64,000 nucleotides of DNA from Hyphomicrobiaceae bacterium (GCA_022844225.1 JALHMC010000002.1:124001-188000), one strand, 5' to 3'. Positions 17,383 through 27,953 are shown, counted from the stretch's first letter. The notes: generated by a model from the sequence alone, not told the origin. Numbers and translations are program-made.

Positions 17383-17931
17383 ATGCGTTTGAGCAAGCTC
17401 ACGTACGACCAGCTGTCAGCCGAGCAGAAGCTGATCTGGGACGAGGTCGTCGCTGGCCCTCGGAAAAAGATGCACGGACCGTTCTTCATCTGGCTGCACA
17501 GCCCCGAATTGCTGAGCCGAGGCGAGAAGCTCGGCCTCTATGCCCGCTTCCATTCGAGCCTACCGCCCCGGCTTTCCGAGCTTTGCATCCTGATCATGGC
17601 CGCCCACTGGAAGTGCGCCGGAGAGTGGGTCGACCACGAGCCCATCGCGCGAAGCCATGGCGTCGACGCCGAGGCTCTCGAGGCTCTACGAACAGGCGCT
17701 CCGGCTCGCTTCGGAAAGCCTGATGAGATGGCTGTTTACGAGCTTGCTCAGGAATTACTAGAGACCCGCGAGGTTGCCGACACGACATACACCAATGCCA
17801 AGGCTGCACTCGGCGAGCGGGGCGTACTCGATTGTGTTGCTGTGCTCGGCTACTATAGCCTTATTGCCATGAGCATGAAGACGTTCGCCATGGTGCCGGA
17901 GGGAGTAGCCGACCCGTTCGCTAGTCAGTGA
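17383..17931 (+). CDS. Carboxymuconolactone decarboxylase-like (AhpD fold) protein
   Basis: 182 residues. The helical CMD core runs from GPFFIWLHSPELLSRGEKLG through LSELCILIMAAHWKCAGEWVDHEPIARSHGV. A Cys and His occur in the position of the usual CxxC-H region, but there is only one Cys there (WKCAGEW), so a peroxidase role is less likely. Such proteins often accompany LLM flavoproteins and amidases in catabolic clusters. A GAGGG lies upstream of the ATG. Confidence 0.85.
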   Translation: MRLSKLTYDQLSAEQKLIWDEVVAGPRKKMHGPFFIWLHSPELLSRGEKLGLYARFHSSLPPRLSELCILIMAAHWKCAGEWVDHEPIARSHGVDAEALEALRTGAPARFGKPDEMAVYELAQELLETREVADTTYTNAKAALGERGVLDCVAVLGYYSLIAMSMKTFAMVPEGVADPFASQ

Positions 17932-17940
17932 TCATGCTGT

Positions 17941-19089
17941 CTATCCGCTCTTGCCCTCGAAAAGCTCGCGGATACGCGAAAAGAAGCCGGAGGAGGCGGG
18001 GCTCGTCTCCTTGTGGCTCTCCTTCTCGAATTCCTGGAGGAGTTCTTTCTGGCGACGCGTCAGATTCTTAGGCGTCTCCACCTCGACCTGGATGTACATG
18101 TCGCCCTTCACGTTCGAGCGCAGTACAGGCATGCCCTTGCCCTTGATCCGGAACTGCTTGCCGGTCTCCGTGCCCGCCGGCACCGTCACGGCAACGCGGG
18201 AGTTGTCGAGTAACGGCACATCGATTGATCCCCCGAGAGCTGCCGTCGTCATGGAAATTGGAACGCGACAGAAGACGTCCGCGCCATCGCGCTGGAACAG
18301 CTCGTGCGGTTTAACCGACAAAAAGATGTAGAGATCTCCGGTCGGACCGCCCCGCTCACCGGCCTCGCCCTCGCCCGCCAGCCGGATTCGTGTACCGTCC
18401 TCGACACCTGCTGGGATCGAGACCTGGAGCGTCCGCTCTTTAGTGACGCGTCCAGCGCCTTGACAGGTCGTGCAGGGATCCTCGATGAACTCGCCGCGCC
18501 CATGACATGATGGGCACAGGCGCTCGATCGTGAAAAAGCCCTGACTCGCGCGCACTTTGCCTTGCCCCTGGCACGTCGGGCACTGCGAAGGCTTCGTCCC
18601 AGGCTTTGCACCCGATCCGGAGCATGTCTCGCAACCCACCGTCGTCGGCACACGGATCGTCGCCTGCTTGCCTGAGAAGGCTTCGGCAAGCGTGATCTCC
18701 ATGTTGTATCGAATATCGGCGCCACGTTCGCGACCGCCCCTGCCGCGTCCACCTCCGCCTCGGCGCCCACCCATGAACTCGCCGAACAGGTCGTCGAAGA
18801 TGTCGGACATCGACGAGGCGAAGTCCGGGCCGAAGCCGCCAGCGCCACCCTGACCGCGCCCACCCTCGAACGCAGCATGGCCGAACTGATCGTAGGCCGC
18901 ACGTTTCTGTGGGTCCTTCAGGGCCTCATAGGCCTCATTCAATTCCTTGAACTTCTGCTCGGCTGCCTTGTCATCGGGATTGCGATCAGGATGGTGTTCC
19001 TTCGCGAGCTTCCTGAAAGCGCTTTTCAGCTCCTGCTCGGACGCGCCCCGAGACACGCCCAGGATCTCGTAGTAATCGCGTTTTGCCAT
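17941..19089 (-). CDS. dnaJ: Chaperone protein DnaJ
   Basis: The Hsp40 co-chaperone that stimulates DnaK ATPase. Its 382 residues show all class I parts: the J-domain with HPD ([11 protein letters not shown] near residue 31), a Gly/Phe-rich linker unusually rich in Gly-Arg (about 110-120), four CxxCxGxG zinc repeats (about 145-210) and the C-terminal substrate-binding domain. AGGAATTCG before the ATG serves as ribosome site. It follows dnaK but a terminator intervenes, so it may have its own promoter or rely on read-through. Confidence 0.98.
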   Translation of the reverse strand: MAKRDYYEILGVSRGASEQELKSAFRKLAKEHHPDRNPDDKAAEQKFKELNEAYEALKDPQKRAAYDQFGHAAFEGGRGQGGAGGFGPDFASSMSDIFDDLFGEFMGGRRGGGGRGRGGRERGADIRYNMEITLAEAFSGKQATIRVPTTVGCETCSGSGAKPGTKPSQCPTCQGQGKVRASQGFFTIERLCPSCHGRGEFIEDPCTTCQGAGRVTKERTLQVSIPAGVEDGTRIRLAGEGEAGERGGPTGDLYIFLSVKPHELFQRDGADVFCRVPISMTTAALGGSIDVPLLDNSRVAVTVPAGTETGKQFRIKGKGMPVLRSNVKGDMYIQVEVETPKNLTRRQKELLQEFEKESHKETSPASSGFFSRIRELFEGKSG

Positions 19090-19167
19090 CTGGCGAATTC
19101 CTAGAGGCTGCCCCGAACTTCTCGGTCATGATCCGCCGTGGCGGACTCGTTCACACATGGCCGATCG

Positions 19168-19204
19168 CAAAAACGGGCCTGCCCTCCGGATAGAGGACAG
19201 GCCC
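19168..19204 (-). terminator. Terminator between dnaK and dnaJ
   Basis: The 12-bp stem GGGCCTGYCCTC / GAGGRCAGGCCC (19175-19204, one mismatch) is followed on the minus strand by GTTTTTG. It lies about 50 bases after the dnaK stop and probably adjusts the dnaK:dnaJ ratio. Confidence 0.75.
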
Positions 19205-19256
19205 TTGCTCGTGTGCGTTGGCGAGGACCGTCATGTCGGTTCCTCTCGCGCCGCAC

Positions 19257-21200
19257 TTAGCCCGACTTCTTCTTATCGTCCCGCACTTCCTCAAAGTCGG
19301 CGTCGACGACGTTGTCATCGCTCTTGCCGCGAGGTCCGGAGCCGTCAGGACCGGCGCCCCCGGGACCGTCCGCAGGGCCGTCGCCGCCCTTGTCGCCGTA
19401 GATCGCCTCTCCAAGCTTCATCGAGGCCTGCATCAAGCCGTTGCTCGCCTCTTTGATCGCTTCGGCGTCGTCCGAGGCCATCGCCGCCTTCAGAGCGGCC
19501 AGCGCACCCTCGACCGCCGACTTGTCGGCTGCCGAGACCTTGTCACCGTGCTCCTTCAGGTCCTTCTCGACCTGGGCCGAGAAGTGGTCGGCGTGGTTAC
19601 GTGCCTCGACGAGGTCACGCTTTTTCTTATCCTCTTCCTTATGCGCTTCAGCCTCTTCAGCCATCCGCTTGATGTCGGCGTCGGAAAGCCCGCCCGATGC
19701 CTGAATGCGGATGGACTGCTCCTTTGCCGTTTTCTTGTCCTTCGCCGAAACGTGCACGATGCCGTTCGCGTCAATGTCGAACGTCACCTCGATCTGCGGC
19801 ACACCACGCGGCGCCGGCGGAATGCCGTCGAGATCGAAGCGACCAAGATGCTTATTGTCGGCCGCCATCTCGCGCTCGCCTTGATAGACGTTGATCGTCA
19901 CCGCGCGCTGGCCATCCTCGGCCGTCGAAAACACCTGACTCTTCTTGGTCGGGATGGTCGTGTTGCGCTCGATCAGCCGCGTGAAGACGCCGCCCAGCGT
20001 CTCGATCCCGAGCGACAGCGGGGTCACGTCGAGCAGCAGGACGTCCTTCACATCGCCCTTAAGCACGCCGCCCTGAATCGCCGCGCCAACCGCGACCACT
20101 TCGTCCGGATTAACGCCCTTGTGCGGCTCCTTGCCGAACAGCTTCTTCACCTCGGCCTGCACGCGCGGCATGCGCGTCATACCACCGACAAGCACGACCT
20201 CGTCGATCTCGGCAGCCTTGAGGCCCGCGTCCTTGATCGCCTGCTCACACGGCGGCAGCGTCCGAAGTATCAGATCTTCGACGAGGCTCTCGAGCTTGGC
20301 CCGGGTCAGCTTCATCGTCAGATGGAGGGGCGATTGAGTCTGCGGGCTCATCGAGATGAACGGCAGGTTGATCTCGGTCTGCTGAGCGCTCGACAGCTCG
20401 ATCTTTGCCTTCTCGCCAGCTTCCTTCAGGCGCTGCAGGGCCAGCCGATCATTCCTGAGATCGATCCCCTGCTCTTTCTTGAACTCCTCGGCGAGGTACG
20501 TGACGAGCTTCATATCGAAGTCCTCGCCGCCGAGGAACGTGTCACCGTTCGTCGACTTCACCTCGAACACACCGTCACCGATCTCGAGGATCGAGATATC
20601 GAACGTACCACCGCCAAGGTCGTAAACCGCAATGGTCTTCGACGCCTGCTTTTTGTCGAGCCCGTATGCCAGCGCGGCGGCCGTCGGCTCGTTGATGATG
20701 CGCAGCACCTCGAGGCCCGCAATCTTGCCGGCATCTTTGGTCGCCTGCCGCTGGGCGTCGTTGAAGTAGGCAGGTACGGTGATCACCGCCTGCGTAACCG
20801 GTTGCCCGAGATATGCCTCGGCGGTCTCCTTCATCTTAGCCAGAATATCTGCGGAGATCTGTTGCGGTGAGTATTGTTTGCCGCGCGCTTCAACCCACGC
20901 GTCACCGTTCTTGCCTTCGGTGATCTTGTAGGGAACGAGCTTCGTATCCTTCTCGACCATTGGGTCGGAAAAGCGGCGCCCAATCAAGCGCTTGATCGCG
21001 AACAACGTATTTGTCGGATTGGTTACACCCTGGCGCTTCGCCGGGAGACCGACGAGACGCTCACCATCCTCGGTGAAGGCGACGATCGACGGGGTCGTGT
21101 TGGCCCCCTCGGCATTTGGAATGACTTTCGGCTGGCCGCCTTCCATGACGGCGACGCACGAGTTGGTCGTTCCCAGATCGATCCCGATGACTTTCGACAT
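19257..21200 (-). CDS. dnaK: Chaperone protein DnaK (Hsp70)
   Basis: The ATP-dependent protein-folding chaperone of 647 residues. It starts [22 protein letters not shown] and contains the phosphate and adenosine motifs ([29 protein letters not shown]), the interdomain [16 protein letters not shown] and an acidic-basic tail. AAGGACA lies about 10 bases upstream of the ATG. The co-chaperone genes dnaJ, grpE and the repressor hrcA are all within 5 kb on the same strand. A heat-shock-type promoter candidate lies at 21361-21389. Confidence 0.99.
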   Translation of the reverse strand: MSKVIGIDLGTTNSCVAVMEGGQPKVIPNAEGANTTPSIVAFTEDGERLVGLPAKRQGVTNPTNTLFAIKRLIGRRFSDPMVEKDTKLVPYKITEGKNGDAWVEARGKQYSPQQISADILAKMKETAEAYLGQPVTQAVITVPAYFNDAQRQATKDAGKIAGLEVLRIINEPTAAALAYGLDKKQASKTIAVYDLGGGTFDISILEIGDGVFEVKSTNGDTFLGGEDFDMKLVTYLAEEFKKEQGIDLRNDRLALQRLKEAGEKAKIELSSAQQTEINLPFISMSPQTQSPLHLTMKLTRAKLESLVEDLILRTLPPCEQAIKDAGLKAAEIDEVVLVGGMTRMPRVQAEVKKLFGKEPHKGVNPDEVVAVGAAIQGGVLKGDVKDVLLLDVTPLSLGIETLGGVFTRLIERNTTIPTKKSQVFSTAEDGQRAVTINVYQGEREMAADNKHLGRFDLDGIPPAPRGVPQIEVTFDIDANGIVHVSAKDKKTAKEQSIRIQASGGLSDADIKRMAEEAEAHKEEDKKKRDLVEARNHADHFSAQVEKDLKEHGDKVSAADKSAVEGALAALKAAMASDDAEAIKEASNGLMQASMKLGEAIYGDKGGDGPADGPGGAGPDGSGPRGKSDDNVVDADFEEVRDDKKKSG

Positions 21201-21360
21201 GTCGGTAGCTGTCCTTTTTCATTGCGGCGAACCGATCGGACCCGATTGCAGAACTTGCACGTTCTTAATGCAAGGCCAGCCGTGGCATCCGATGCTCCGG
21301 TCGCTCCGGCACGGAGCCCTGGATGCGGTCCCCTGGAGCTGTCTTCGACGACAAAGCGCT

Positions 21361-21389
21361 ATATAGGTGTGGCCGTTTGGCCCCGCAAC
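21361..21389 (-). promoter_or_regulatory. Candidate RpoH-type heat-shock promoter of dnaK
   Basis: On the minus strand GTTG, an 18-base spacer and CCTATAT are found about 160 bases before the dnaK ATG. This is one mismatch from the alphaproteobacterial sigma-32 pattern as I recall it (CTTG, 17-18 bases, CYTATNT). I saw no CIRCE inverted repeat in front of dnaK. Confidence 0.4.
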
Positions 21390-21465
21390 GGTCGCTAGAC
21401 GAATAGATCGGTAATTTCACCTAGGACGACCGAGCCGCCACACAACCCCGACGCATAGGGCTGAA

Positions 21466-22080
21466 ATGGCTATTCCACAAGGTTTTAGCTACTTGTCCAG
21501 CTACCTCGACGAAGAGCGCCAGCGCAAGCTTCTCGGCGCTGTGCGGGCCGTTGTGGCGCATTCGCCGCTCTATACCCCCGCAATGCCTCGGTCCGGCAAG
21601 CCCCTGAGTGTCCGCATGACGAATTGCGGGTCCCTGGGCTGGCTGACCGACCGGGATGGGGGCTATCGTTATCAGCCCACCCATCCCGACACCGGTCACG
21701 CATGGGCTCCAATCCCCGAGGATCTGATGCGCCTATGGCGCGAGGTAGCAGGCTACGCCGCTCCGCCCGAGGCGTGCCTGATCAACTACTATTCTGGAAC
21801 GAGCCGTCTTGGTAGCCACAAGGATGCTGACGAAACCGATCTGTCGGCGCCGGTCCTTTCGGTTTCCCTTGGAGACGACGCCCAGTTTCACGTCGGTGGG
21901 GTTGGGCGCACAGACCCGAAAGAAAGGCTTATCCTGCGATCGGGCGACGTTATTGTCCTCGGCGGCGCCGCCCGTCTGGCCTACCACGGGATCGATCGGA
22001 TCTATCCGGGGACATCGGATCTCTTGGCAGAAGGTGGGCGCTTCAACCTGACTTTGCGCAGAGTGAACCTGCCTGACTAA
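21466..22080 (+). CDS. alkB: Alkylated DNA repair dioxygenase AlkB
   Basis: An Fe(II)/2-oxoglutarate dioxygenase that reverses N1-methyladenine and N3-methylcytosine. 204 residues, near the family's usual length. The iron ligands are His118 and Asp120 in GSHKDADE and His174 in LAYHGIDRI. The 2-oxoglutarate arginines are Arg192 and Arg198 in RFNLTLR. Substrate-loop segments MTNCGSLGW and INYYSGTSRLG match AlkB proper. It is divergent from dnaK and convergent with grpE, a repair gene embedded in the heat-shock block. Confidence 0.95.
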   Translation: MAIPQGFSYLSSYLDEERQRKLLGAVRAVVAHSPLYTPAMPRSGKPLSVRMTNCGSLGWLTDRDGGYRYQPTHPDTGHAWAPIPEDLMRLWREVAGYAAPPEACLINYYSGTSRLGSHKDADETDLSAPVLSVSLGDDAQFHVGGVGRTDPKERLILRSGDVIVLGGAARLAYHGIDRIYPGTSDLLAEGGRFNLTLRRVNLPD

Positions 22081-22107
22081 CCCGTCGCCCTAGCACCTCA
22101 ACGACGT

Positions 22108-22797
22108 TCAACCCTGGCCCTGTTGTTTTGCCGCGTCATCCTGGGCGGACGCCTCGGGTTCATGCGCAGCTGCGGCCGGCTGCTGCGGTTTAGACCCACC
22201 CTTCGACACCGCAACCATAGCAGGCCGCAAAATCCGCTCCTCAATCATGTATCCGGACTGGAAGACCTGCGTGACTAGGCCTGCGGGGACCTCGTGCGAC
22301 GGCACCTCGACCACCGCCTGGTGATGATGCGGATTGAACGGTTCACCTTTGGGATCCAGGCGCTGGATGCCATGTCGTTCCAGCACGGACAGCAACTCCC
22401 GCTCGATCATGGTAACGCCTTCGACAAAACTCTTGAGCGCCGGCTCCTGCTCCACGAAGCGATGTGGAACCGCTTCTATCGCCCGTTGAACATTATCGCC
22501 GATGCCGACCACGTCGCGGGCGAACTTCGTGATGGCGAACTTGGCCTGGTCGGCCTTCTCCCGCTCCAGGCGCTTGCGCACGTTGTCCATCTCGGCATGC
22601 GCCCTCAAAAGGCGATCTTTGAGGTCCGCTGCCTCCGCACGCAGGCGCGCAATTTCCTCGCTTTCGGCGGGAGCCGCCTGCGCCGTAGCAGTCGTGGAAG
22701 CCTGGACACCGACCGGCGCGTCATCGGCCTTTGGCGGCGCCGCATCGTTCGTCGCGCCCTGCTCAATGCCGTCCTCGATCTTCTTATCGCTCGTCAT
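22108..22797 (-). CDS. grpE: Nucleotide exchange factor GrpE
   Basis: Releases ADP from DnaK. 229 residues: a disordered Ala/Pro-rich N-terminus (1-45), a long coiled coil (about 47-100) and the C-terminal beta domain with the signature FNPHHHQAVVEVP followed by GYMIEERILRPAMVAVS. A second disordered Gln/Ala-rich tail ends the protein. GAGAGG lies just before the ATG. Gene order hrcA then grpE is the usual one. Confidence 0.97.
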   Translation of the reverse strand: MTSDKKIEDGIEQGATNDAAPPKADDAPVGVQASTTATAQAAPAESEEIARLRAEAADLKDRLLRAHAEMDNVRKRLEREKADQAKFAITKFARDVVGIGDNVQRAIEAVPHRFVEQEPALKSFVEGVTMIERELLSVLERHGIQRLDPKGEPFNPHHHQAVVEVPSHEVPAGLVTQVFQSGYMIEERILRPAMVAVSKGGSKPQQPAAAAHEPEASAQDDAAKQQGQG

Positions 22798-22895
22798 GGG
22801 CCTCTCATTCGCGAAGTATCACTCCCCGGCAGCGCCTTAGGCGGCGCCGCTGGAGCGTCTCTAGCGGCCGCTTGTCTTACCGCAGCCTCGAAAAA

Positions 22896-23954
22896 TCAAG
22901 TCAGCGCCTTACCGACAAGCCGCGCCGTGTAGTCGACCATGGGGATGATGCGCGCGTAGTTCAGCCGCGTCGGGCCGATGACACCGAGCACCCCCACTAC
23001 TTTCGTCGTCTCGTCCCGGAAGGGCGCAACGATGAGAGACGAGCCGGAAAGCGAGAACAGCTTGTTCTCCGAGCCGATGAAGATATGGACACCGTCGCTT
23101 TTCTCAGCCAACCCCAGCAGATGCGCTAACTCCTTCTTGGATTCCAGGTCGTCGAACAACTGGCGGATCCGCTCGAGATCCTCCACGGCAGCGAGATCCT
23201 TGAGAAGGTTCGCCTGCCCGCGCACCAGCAGGCTGCGCCGCTCTCCTTGAGTGCCCGACCAAGTGGCAAGTCCCGCCTCGATAACCTTCTTCGTCAACTG
23301 GTCGAGTTCGGCCTTGGCTTTGGCCAACTCGGTTTCGATATGGGCCTTGGCCTCCCCGATCGAAAGTCCTCGCACGTGATGATTGAGATAGTTCGCGGCT
23401 TCGGTCAGTGCCGACGGCGGCAGCCCGCGCGCCACCTGGATGACCCGATTTTCGACCGTCTGGTCCTCACCAACCAGCACCACCAAGGCCTTGCCGGGTT
23501 CGAGTGCGACGAACTCGATGTGCTTCAGCCGTAAATCCTGCTTCTCGCTCAGGACCAATCCGGCGCAGTGAGACAAGCCAGAGATCATTTCTCCAGCTTC
23601 TGCAAGAACTTGATCCATAGGCAAACGTCGCCGCGCAGCGAGCTGGACATCGATCTGACGCCGCTCTTCCTCCGTCAGGTTGCCGACCTCGAGCAATCCG
23701 TCGACGAAAAGCCGCAAGCCGGACTGCGTAGGAAGCCGGCCGGCCGATGTGTGCGGGGCATAGATCAGCCCCAAGTGCTCCAGGTCCGACATCACGTTGC
23801 GGACTGAGGCCGGCGACAGCGCGATGGGTAGGTTGCGCGACAAGTTGCGCGACCCGACCGGCTCGCCGGTGCTCAGGTAAGTCTCGACGATCTGCCGAAA
23901 GATCTCCCGAGAGCGCTCGTTGAGCTTCTGGATTCCTGTCAGTCTGTCTTTCAC
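22896..23954 (-). CDS. hrcA: Heat-inducible transcription repressor HrcA
   Basis: Represses chaperone genes by binding CIRCE operators. 352 residues with the N-terminal winged helix ([20 protein letters not shown], then [38 protein letters not shown]) and the GAF-like core ending [29 protein letters not shown]. The start is a GTG at 23954. It is divergent from rph, which is a conserved arrangement. No CIRCE site was found in this window, so its targets (typically groESL) are probably elsewhere. Confidence 0.97.
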   Translation of the reverse strand: MKDRLTGIQKLNERSREIFRQIVETYLSTGEPVGSRNLSRNLPIALSPASVRNVMSDLEHLGLIYAPHTSAGRLPTQSGLRLFVDGLLEVGNLTEEERRQIDVQLAARRRLPMDQVLAEAGEMISGLSHCAGLVLSEKQDLRLKHIEFVALEPGKALVVLVGEDQTVENRVIQVARGLPPSALTEAANYLNHHVRGLSIGEAKAHIETELAKAKAELDQLTKKVIEAGLATWSGTQGERRSLLVRGQANLLKDLAAVEDLERIRQLFDDLESKKELAHLLGLAEKSDGVHIFIGSENKLFSLSGSSLIVAPFRDETTKVVGVLGVIGPTRLNYARIIPMVDYTARLVGKALT

Positions 23955-24140
23955 GGTTTTTTGCCCATGTCGCCCGCCCAGGTGATGGTGAGCGATGACG
24001 GAAGCTAGGTATCACCAAGCTGGACGTCAATGTCGCCTCTTTCCGCTGGGTGCACGGTTGCGGTTGATTGCGGGCGCCACCTCCACTAGCTTCCGCCCAT
24101 CGCCGTCCTGGGCCGAGCCCAGCCAACAGAGAGCCCAAGA

Positions 24141-24854
24141 ATGCGTCCCTCAAAGCGCCTGCCCGACGAACTGCGCCGTGTTTCCATCGATCGCGCGGTG
24201 TCGCTGCACGCCGAGGGGTCGTGCCTCATCAAGTTCGGGAATACGCACGTCCTTTGCATGGCCAGCCTCGAGGAGCGCGTTCCGCCTTGGCTGAAGGGTC
24301 AGGCGAGGGGCTGGGTTACGGCCGAATACGCCATGCTGCCACGCGCGACGCATGACCGGACGCGGCGTGAAGTCACCACAGGCCATCCGTCCGGCCGAAC
24401 CCAAGAGATCCAACGCCTGATTGGCCGCGCACTCAGAGCCGTCGTCGATTTAAAGGCACTCGGCGAGCGCCAAATCACGGTCGACTGCGACGTGATCCAG
24501 GCCGACGGCGGCACGCGCACGGCCGCGATCACCGGCGCCTGGGTCGCGCTTCACGACTGCCTCCAGTGGATGCGCCAGAGAGACATGGTCAAGGACGGTG
24601 TCATCCGCGATCAAGTCGCCGCCGTCTCATGCGGTCTCTACAAGGGCACAGCCGTACTCGACCTTGACTATGCGGAGGATTCCAACGCCGACGCCGACGC
24701 CAACTTCGTTATGACCGGTGCTGGTGGCCTTGTGGAGGTGCAGGCGACGGCGGAGACGGTGCCCTTCCGAGAAGAGGGGTTTGCGGAGTTGCAGGCGCTT
24801 GCGAAAAAGGGCATCGGCGAACTGCTCGCGCTGCAGAAGTTGACGGTTTCCTAG
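24141..24854 (+). CDS. rph: Ribonuclease PH
   Basis: A phosphorolytic 3' exoribonuclease that trims tRNA 3' ends. 237 residues, the family's usual size, beginning [18 protein letters not shown]. The catalytic segments [30 protein letters not shown] and [19 protein letters not shown] are intact. It heads the run rph, VOC gene, rdgB, hemW. Confidence 0.98.
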   Translation: MRPSKRLPDELRRVSIDRAVSLHAEGSCLIKFGNTHVLCMASLEERVPPWLKGQARGWVTAEYAMLPRATHDRTRREVTTGHPSGRTQEIQRLIGRALRAVVDLKALGERQITVDCDVIQADGGTRTAAITGAWVALHDCLQWMRQRDMVKDGVIRDQVAAVSCGLYKGTAVLDLDYAEDSNADADANFVMTGAGGLVEVQATAETVPFREEGFAELQALAKKGIGELLALQKLTVS

Positions 24855-24985
24855 GGCGACTAGCGGCTCATCGGCGGCCACGCGACTTTCAGACGTCGCG
24901 TGCAACGACATGACGGCCGAACGAGTTGCTGCATCACCGCCCTCCCGTGCGGGCTTGGCGGTATTGCAAGCGATGGGAGCACTAC

Positions 24986-25408
24986 ATGGCCACCCTGCGA
25001 CCGGAAGGCGTGCTCGAGACCGTCCTCTATGCCCGCGACCTCGAAGCCACGGAGCAATTCTGGCGCGACATATTGGGACTCGAGCCGTTCTCCAGGATGG
25101 ACGGTCGCCAACTGTTCTACCGTTGCGGCAACCAGGTTCTGCTGATCTTCAATCCTGACGCCACGATCGTTCCGCCTAAGGGGGGCGCACTGCCGGTTCC
25201 CCCACACGGCGCCACAGGGGAAGGCCACGTCTGCTTTCGCGCCAGCGCCAAGGAGATCGCCGATTGGCGTGCACACTTGGTCGCGAACGGCGTTGCGATC
25301 GAATCCGATTTCGTGTGGCCGGCATCTGGCGGCCGGTCCATCTACTTCCGCGATCCGGCCGGTAACTGCCTCGAGTTCGCAGAGCCGAAGATTTGGGGGC
25401 TAACCTGA
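24986..25408 (+). CDS. VOC-superfamily (glyoxalase-like) protein
   Basis: 140 residues with the paired beta-alpha-beta-beta-beta modules of the glyoxalase/bleomycin-resistance fold: [20 protein letters not shown] at the start, GHVCFRA in the middle and [17 protein letters not shown] at the end, which carries the metal-ligand Glu. GGGAG about 7 bases upstream fixes the ATG at 24986. Its TGA overlaps the rdgB ATG (ATGA), so it is coupled to rdgB. The substrate is unknown. Confidence 0.88.
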   Translation: MATLRPEGVLETVLYARDLEATEQFWRDILGLEPFSRMDGRQLFYRCGNQVLLIFNPDATIVPPKGGALPVPPHGATGEGHVCFRASAKEIADWRAHLVANGVAIESDFVWPASGGRSIYFRDPAGNCLEFAEPKIWGLT

Positions 25409-26028
25409 TGTCAGCACGAAAGCTCAGCCGCGGCGGTCGTCTGGTCGTCGCGAGCCATAATCCGGGAAAGCTGCGTGAGATTGCCGATCTCGTGCGCCCC
25501 TTTGGTCTCGATACGGTCTCGGCCGCCGCCATGTCCGTGTCGGAGCCCGAGGAGACCGAGACCACGTTCGCCGGCAACGCCCGCCTCAAGGCACTGCACT
25601 CCGCAAAAGCCACGGGACTGCCCGCACTTTCTGACGACTCTGGTCTCGAGATCGAAGGACTCGGCGGCGATCCGGGCGTCTACTCGGCCCGATGGGCGGG
25701 TCCGGCCAAGGATTTCAGCCTTGCCATGCAGAAGGTGCATGATGCTCTAGCCGCTAAGCGAGGTTGGGAGGAAATCGCCGGACCGCGCGCCAACTTCACC
25801 GCCGCGTTATGCTTGGCGTGGCCCGATGGCGATACCCACATTTTCGAAGGCAAGGTGTTCGGCCGTCTCGTGTGGCCACCGCGCGGCTCTAAGGGGTTCG
25901 GCTACGATCCCATGTTCCTTGCCGATGGTGAAACCGAGACATTCGGTGAGATGGAACCCGAGAAGAAGCACGCCATTTCGCACCGCGCGCGCGCCTTCCG
26001 CCTATTCATCGATGCATGCCTTGAGTGA
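25408..26028 (+). CDS. rdgB: RdgB/HAM1 XTP/dITP pyrophosphatase
   Basis: Removes non-canonical purine nucleotides (ITP, dITP, XTP) from the pool. 206 residues from the ATG at 25408. Motifs: [13 protein letters not shown] near the N-terminus, [22 protein letters not shown] and [11 protein letters not shown]. Start choice: an in-frame TTG lies 15 bases upstream, but the ATG overlapping the VOC stop fits the coupled layout. Confidence 0.97.
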   Translation: MSARKLSRGGRLVVASHNPGKLREIADLVRPFGLDTVSAAAMSVSEPEETETTFAGNARLKALHSAKATGLPALSDDSGLEIEGLGGDPGVYSARWAGPAKDFSLAMQKVHDALAAKRGWEEIAGPRANFTAALCLAWPDGDTHIFEGKVFGRLVWPPRGSKGFGYDPMFLADGETETFGEMEPEKKHAISHRARAFRLFIDACLE

Positions 26029-27217
26029 TACCTCGCTCACCGTTCCTTCCGGCGATGGCGGTTTCGCGGTCTATGTCCATTGGCCGTTCTGTGCGCAGAA
26101 GTGCCCGTACTGCGACTTCAACAGCCACGTGCGCCACGGGGGCTGGGATGAGGCCGCCTATCTCGCCGCATACGTGCAAGAGCTGACATCGACCACCGCG
26201 GCGATGGTGTCCCAACGTAAAGTCGACAGCATCTTCTTCGGCGGCGGCACACCATCATTGATGGCAGCCGGTACAGTGTCGGGCATCATCGAGGCGATTG
26301 CCGATCGCCTTGGACTGTCTGACGGCTGCGAGATCACCCTCGAAGCGAACCCGGGCAGTGTGGAGGTTGGTCGCTTTCGCGCCTATCGTGCTGCGGGCGT
26401 CAATCGCGTTTCTGTCGGAGTCCAGGCCCTCGACGACGTCCAATTGAAGCGGCTGGGCCGGATCCACTCCGTCGCCGAGGCGCTTGCTGCCCTCGACATC
26501 GCGCATTCCACCTTCGACAGGGTCTCGTTCGATCTCATCTACGCGCGTCCGGGCATGACAGAGGCTGCGTGGGAAGCAGAGCTGGCTCGAGCGCTGGCGC
26601 TGCAGGCGGGTCACCTCTCGCTCTATCAGCTGACCATCGAGGACGGCACGCCGTTCGCGAGCCTGCACCGCGCCGGCAAGCTGGTGATACCCGAGCCGGG
26701 CCTGGCCGACCGCCTTTACGAAATCACCCAGGATATGTGCGATACGGCGGGCCTGCCCGCCTATGAGATCTCTAACCATGCTCGGCCCAGCGAGCAGAGC
26801 CGGCACAACCTCGTCTATTGGCGCTACGGCTCCTATTTGGGTTTGGGTCCAGGTGCGCATGGTCGCGAGCCCCGTCCCGCGGGCAGGTTCGCCACGGTCA
26901 ATGAACGCAATCCGGAGGCTTGGCTCGCTCGCGTCAGCACGGCGGGACGCGGACTTACGGAGGAGACCCTGCTCGCTCCCGGCGAGCAGGCTGACGAGTT
27001 GTTGCTGATGGGATTGCGCCTCAGCGAAGGCATCGATCTCAATCGTCTCGCCGCGATCGGTGGTGTTCGGCCATCTGAAACCGTCATGTCACGGCTCGAG
27101 AGCCTCGGCATGCTCGAGCGGCCGCACGTTGGGCGCATTCGCGCAACCCGTGCCGGTCGTTTCGTGCTCAACGAAGTGGTCCGTCAGCTGGCGATGGCTT
27201 TCGAGCCTGCGAGCTGA
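26012..27217 (+). CDS. hemW: HemW-type radical SAM protein (heme chaperone)
   Basis: A radical SAM protein of 401 residues, formerly annotated as oxygen-independent coproporphyrinogen oxidase and now regarded as a heme-binding chaperone. The cluster cysteines are Cys27, Cys31 and Cys34 in [16 protein letters not shown], the LEANPGSVE segment and the HemW C-terminal domain ([23 protein letters not shown]) follow. The ATG at 26012 lies inside the last 17 bases of rdgB, so the two are coupled. Confidence 0.96.
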   Translation: MHALSDTSLTVPSGDGGFAVYVHWPFCAQKCPYCDFNSHVRHGGWDEAAYLAAYVQELTSTTAAMVSQRKVDSIFFGGGTPSLMAAGTVSGIIEAIADRLGLSDGCEITLEANPGSVEVGRFRAYRAAGVNRVSVGVQALDDVQLKRLGRIHSVAEALAALDIAHSTFDRVSFDLIYARPGMTEAAWEAELARALALQAGHLSLYQLTIEDGTPFASLHRAGKLVIPEPGLADRLYEITQDMCDTAGLPAYEISNHARPSEQSRHNLVYWRYGSYLGLGPGAHGREPRPAGRFATVNERNPEAWLARVSTAGRGLTEETLLAPGEQADELLLMGLRLSEGIDLNRLAAIGGVRPSETVMSRLESLGMLERPHVGRIRATRAGRFVLNEVVRQLAMAFEPAS

Positions 27218-27811
27218 CTATTCAATCTTGTGCTTTCGCAACTCGCGCACCAACGCGGTCAGCCGCTCGGACACCTCGACGCCGGTCTCGACGATGACCT
27301 TTAGCGTGGCTCGTCCCTGGATGAGCTTGTTGAGGCGCTCCTGCTGCTCGCCGAACCCGTAAAAGAGTTCGTCAGGAGCCTGGATCTCACCGTCCTCGAC
27401 TGCGCTCATCACGTCGAATGCATTCTGCGAGGCCAGCACGAGCATCGAGGCAATGTCGTTCATGAGCTGGTGATAGGAGCGCGCAAGAGCCTGGTCGATC
27501 CGCGAACCGCAGACGCCGAATTTGAGCGGCGAGGCGGCGCCGGGGCCATCTCCGGCAAACAGCTTGGGATTGCGGTGAAGCCGCTTGAAGATCTCCTGAA
27601 GGCCCATGCAGCAGGATTCGAGGTCCTTCAGCGCGATGCCGGCCTTACGGCGTGATCGCGCGCGATCGACGGTCTTCTCCTGCGCCACCCAGTTTATTGC
27701 CGCAATCGAAGCGATCGCGGCGAGGGCGGACAGCGCAGGGAGCACAACCGCCAGCGGATCAGGCGCGATCCTGCTGTCGGCCTCGTCCAGCCTCTGGGCT
27801 TTCTGTTGCAT
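27218..27811 (-). CDS. Uncharacterised membrane-anchored protein
   Basis: About 197 residues from the ATG at 27811, or 232 if an upstream start at 27916 is used. One hydrophobic segment (LAVVLPALSALAAIASIAAINWV, about 18-40) is followed by a helical cytosolic-type domain with many charged residues and no motif I recognise. It is convergent with hemW and lies downstream of sdhA beyond a terminator-like hairpin, in the place where sdhB would usually be. It has no iron-sulfur cysteines and is not SdhB. Confidence 0.6.
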   Translation of the reverse strand: MQQKAQRLDEADSRIAPDPLAVVLPALSALAAIASIAAINWVAQEKTVDRARSRRKAGIALKDLESCCMGLQEIFKRLHRNPKLFAGDGPGAASPLKFGVCGSRIDQALARSYHQLMNDIASMLVLASQNAFDVMSAVEDGEIQAPDELFYGFGEQQERLNKLIQGRATLKVIVETGVEVSERLTALVRELRKHKIE

Positions 27812-27953
27812 GTTCGCCGCCACGGTTCGGTTCTCGAGCACGCACACGCCCTCCACGAATCGAGAGGTGTCTGCAGCTGACCGTGCATGCACGCGCCGGC
27901 GACAATGAGACGGCAAATGCGCCTATTCTGAGTTATCCACGGCAGCGAAGACA

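Noticed and set aside
19218-20870. 550-codon plus-strand frame opposite dnaK
   Set aside because: Antisense to an unmistakable dnaK; composition is Arg/Leu/His-rich shadow sequence with no motif.
27920-27945. TTATCCACG near 27932 as a DnaA box
   Set aside because: A lone near-match in an unrelated gap; no other boxes or AT-rich region.
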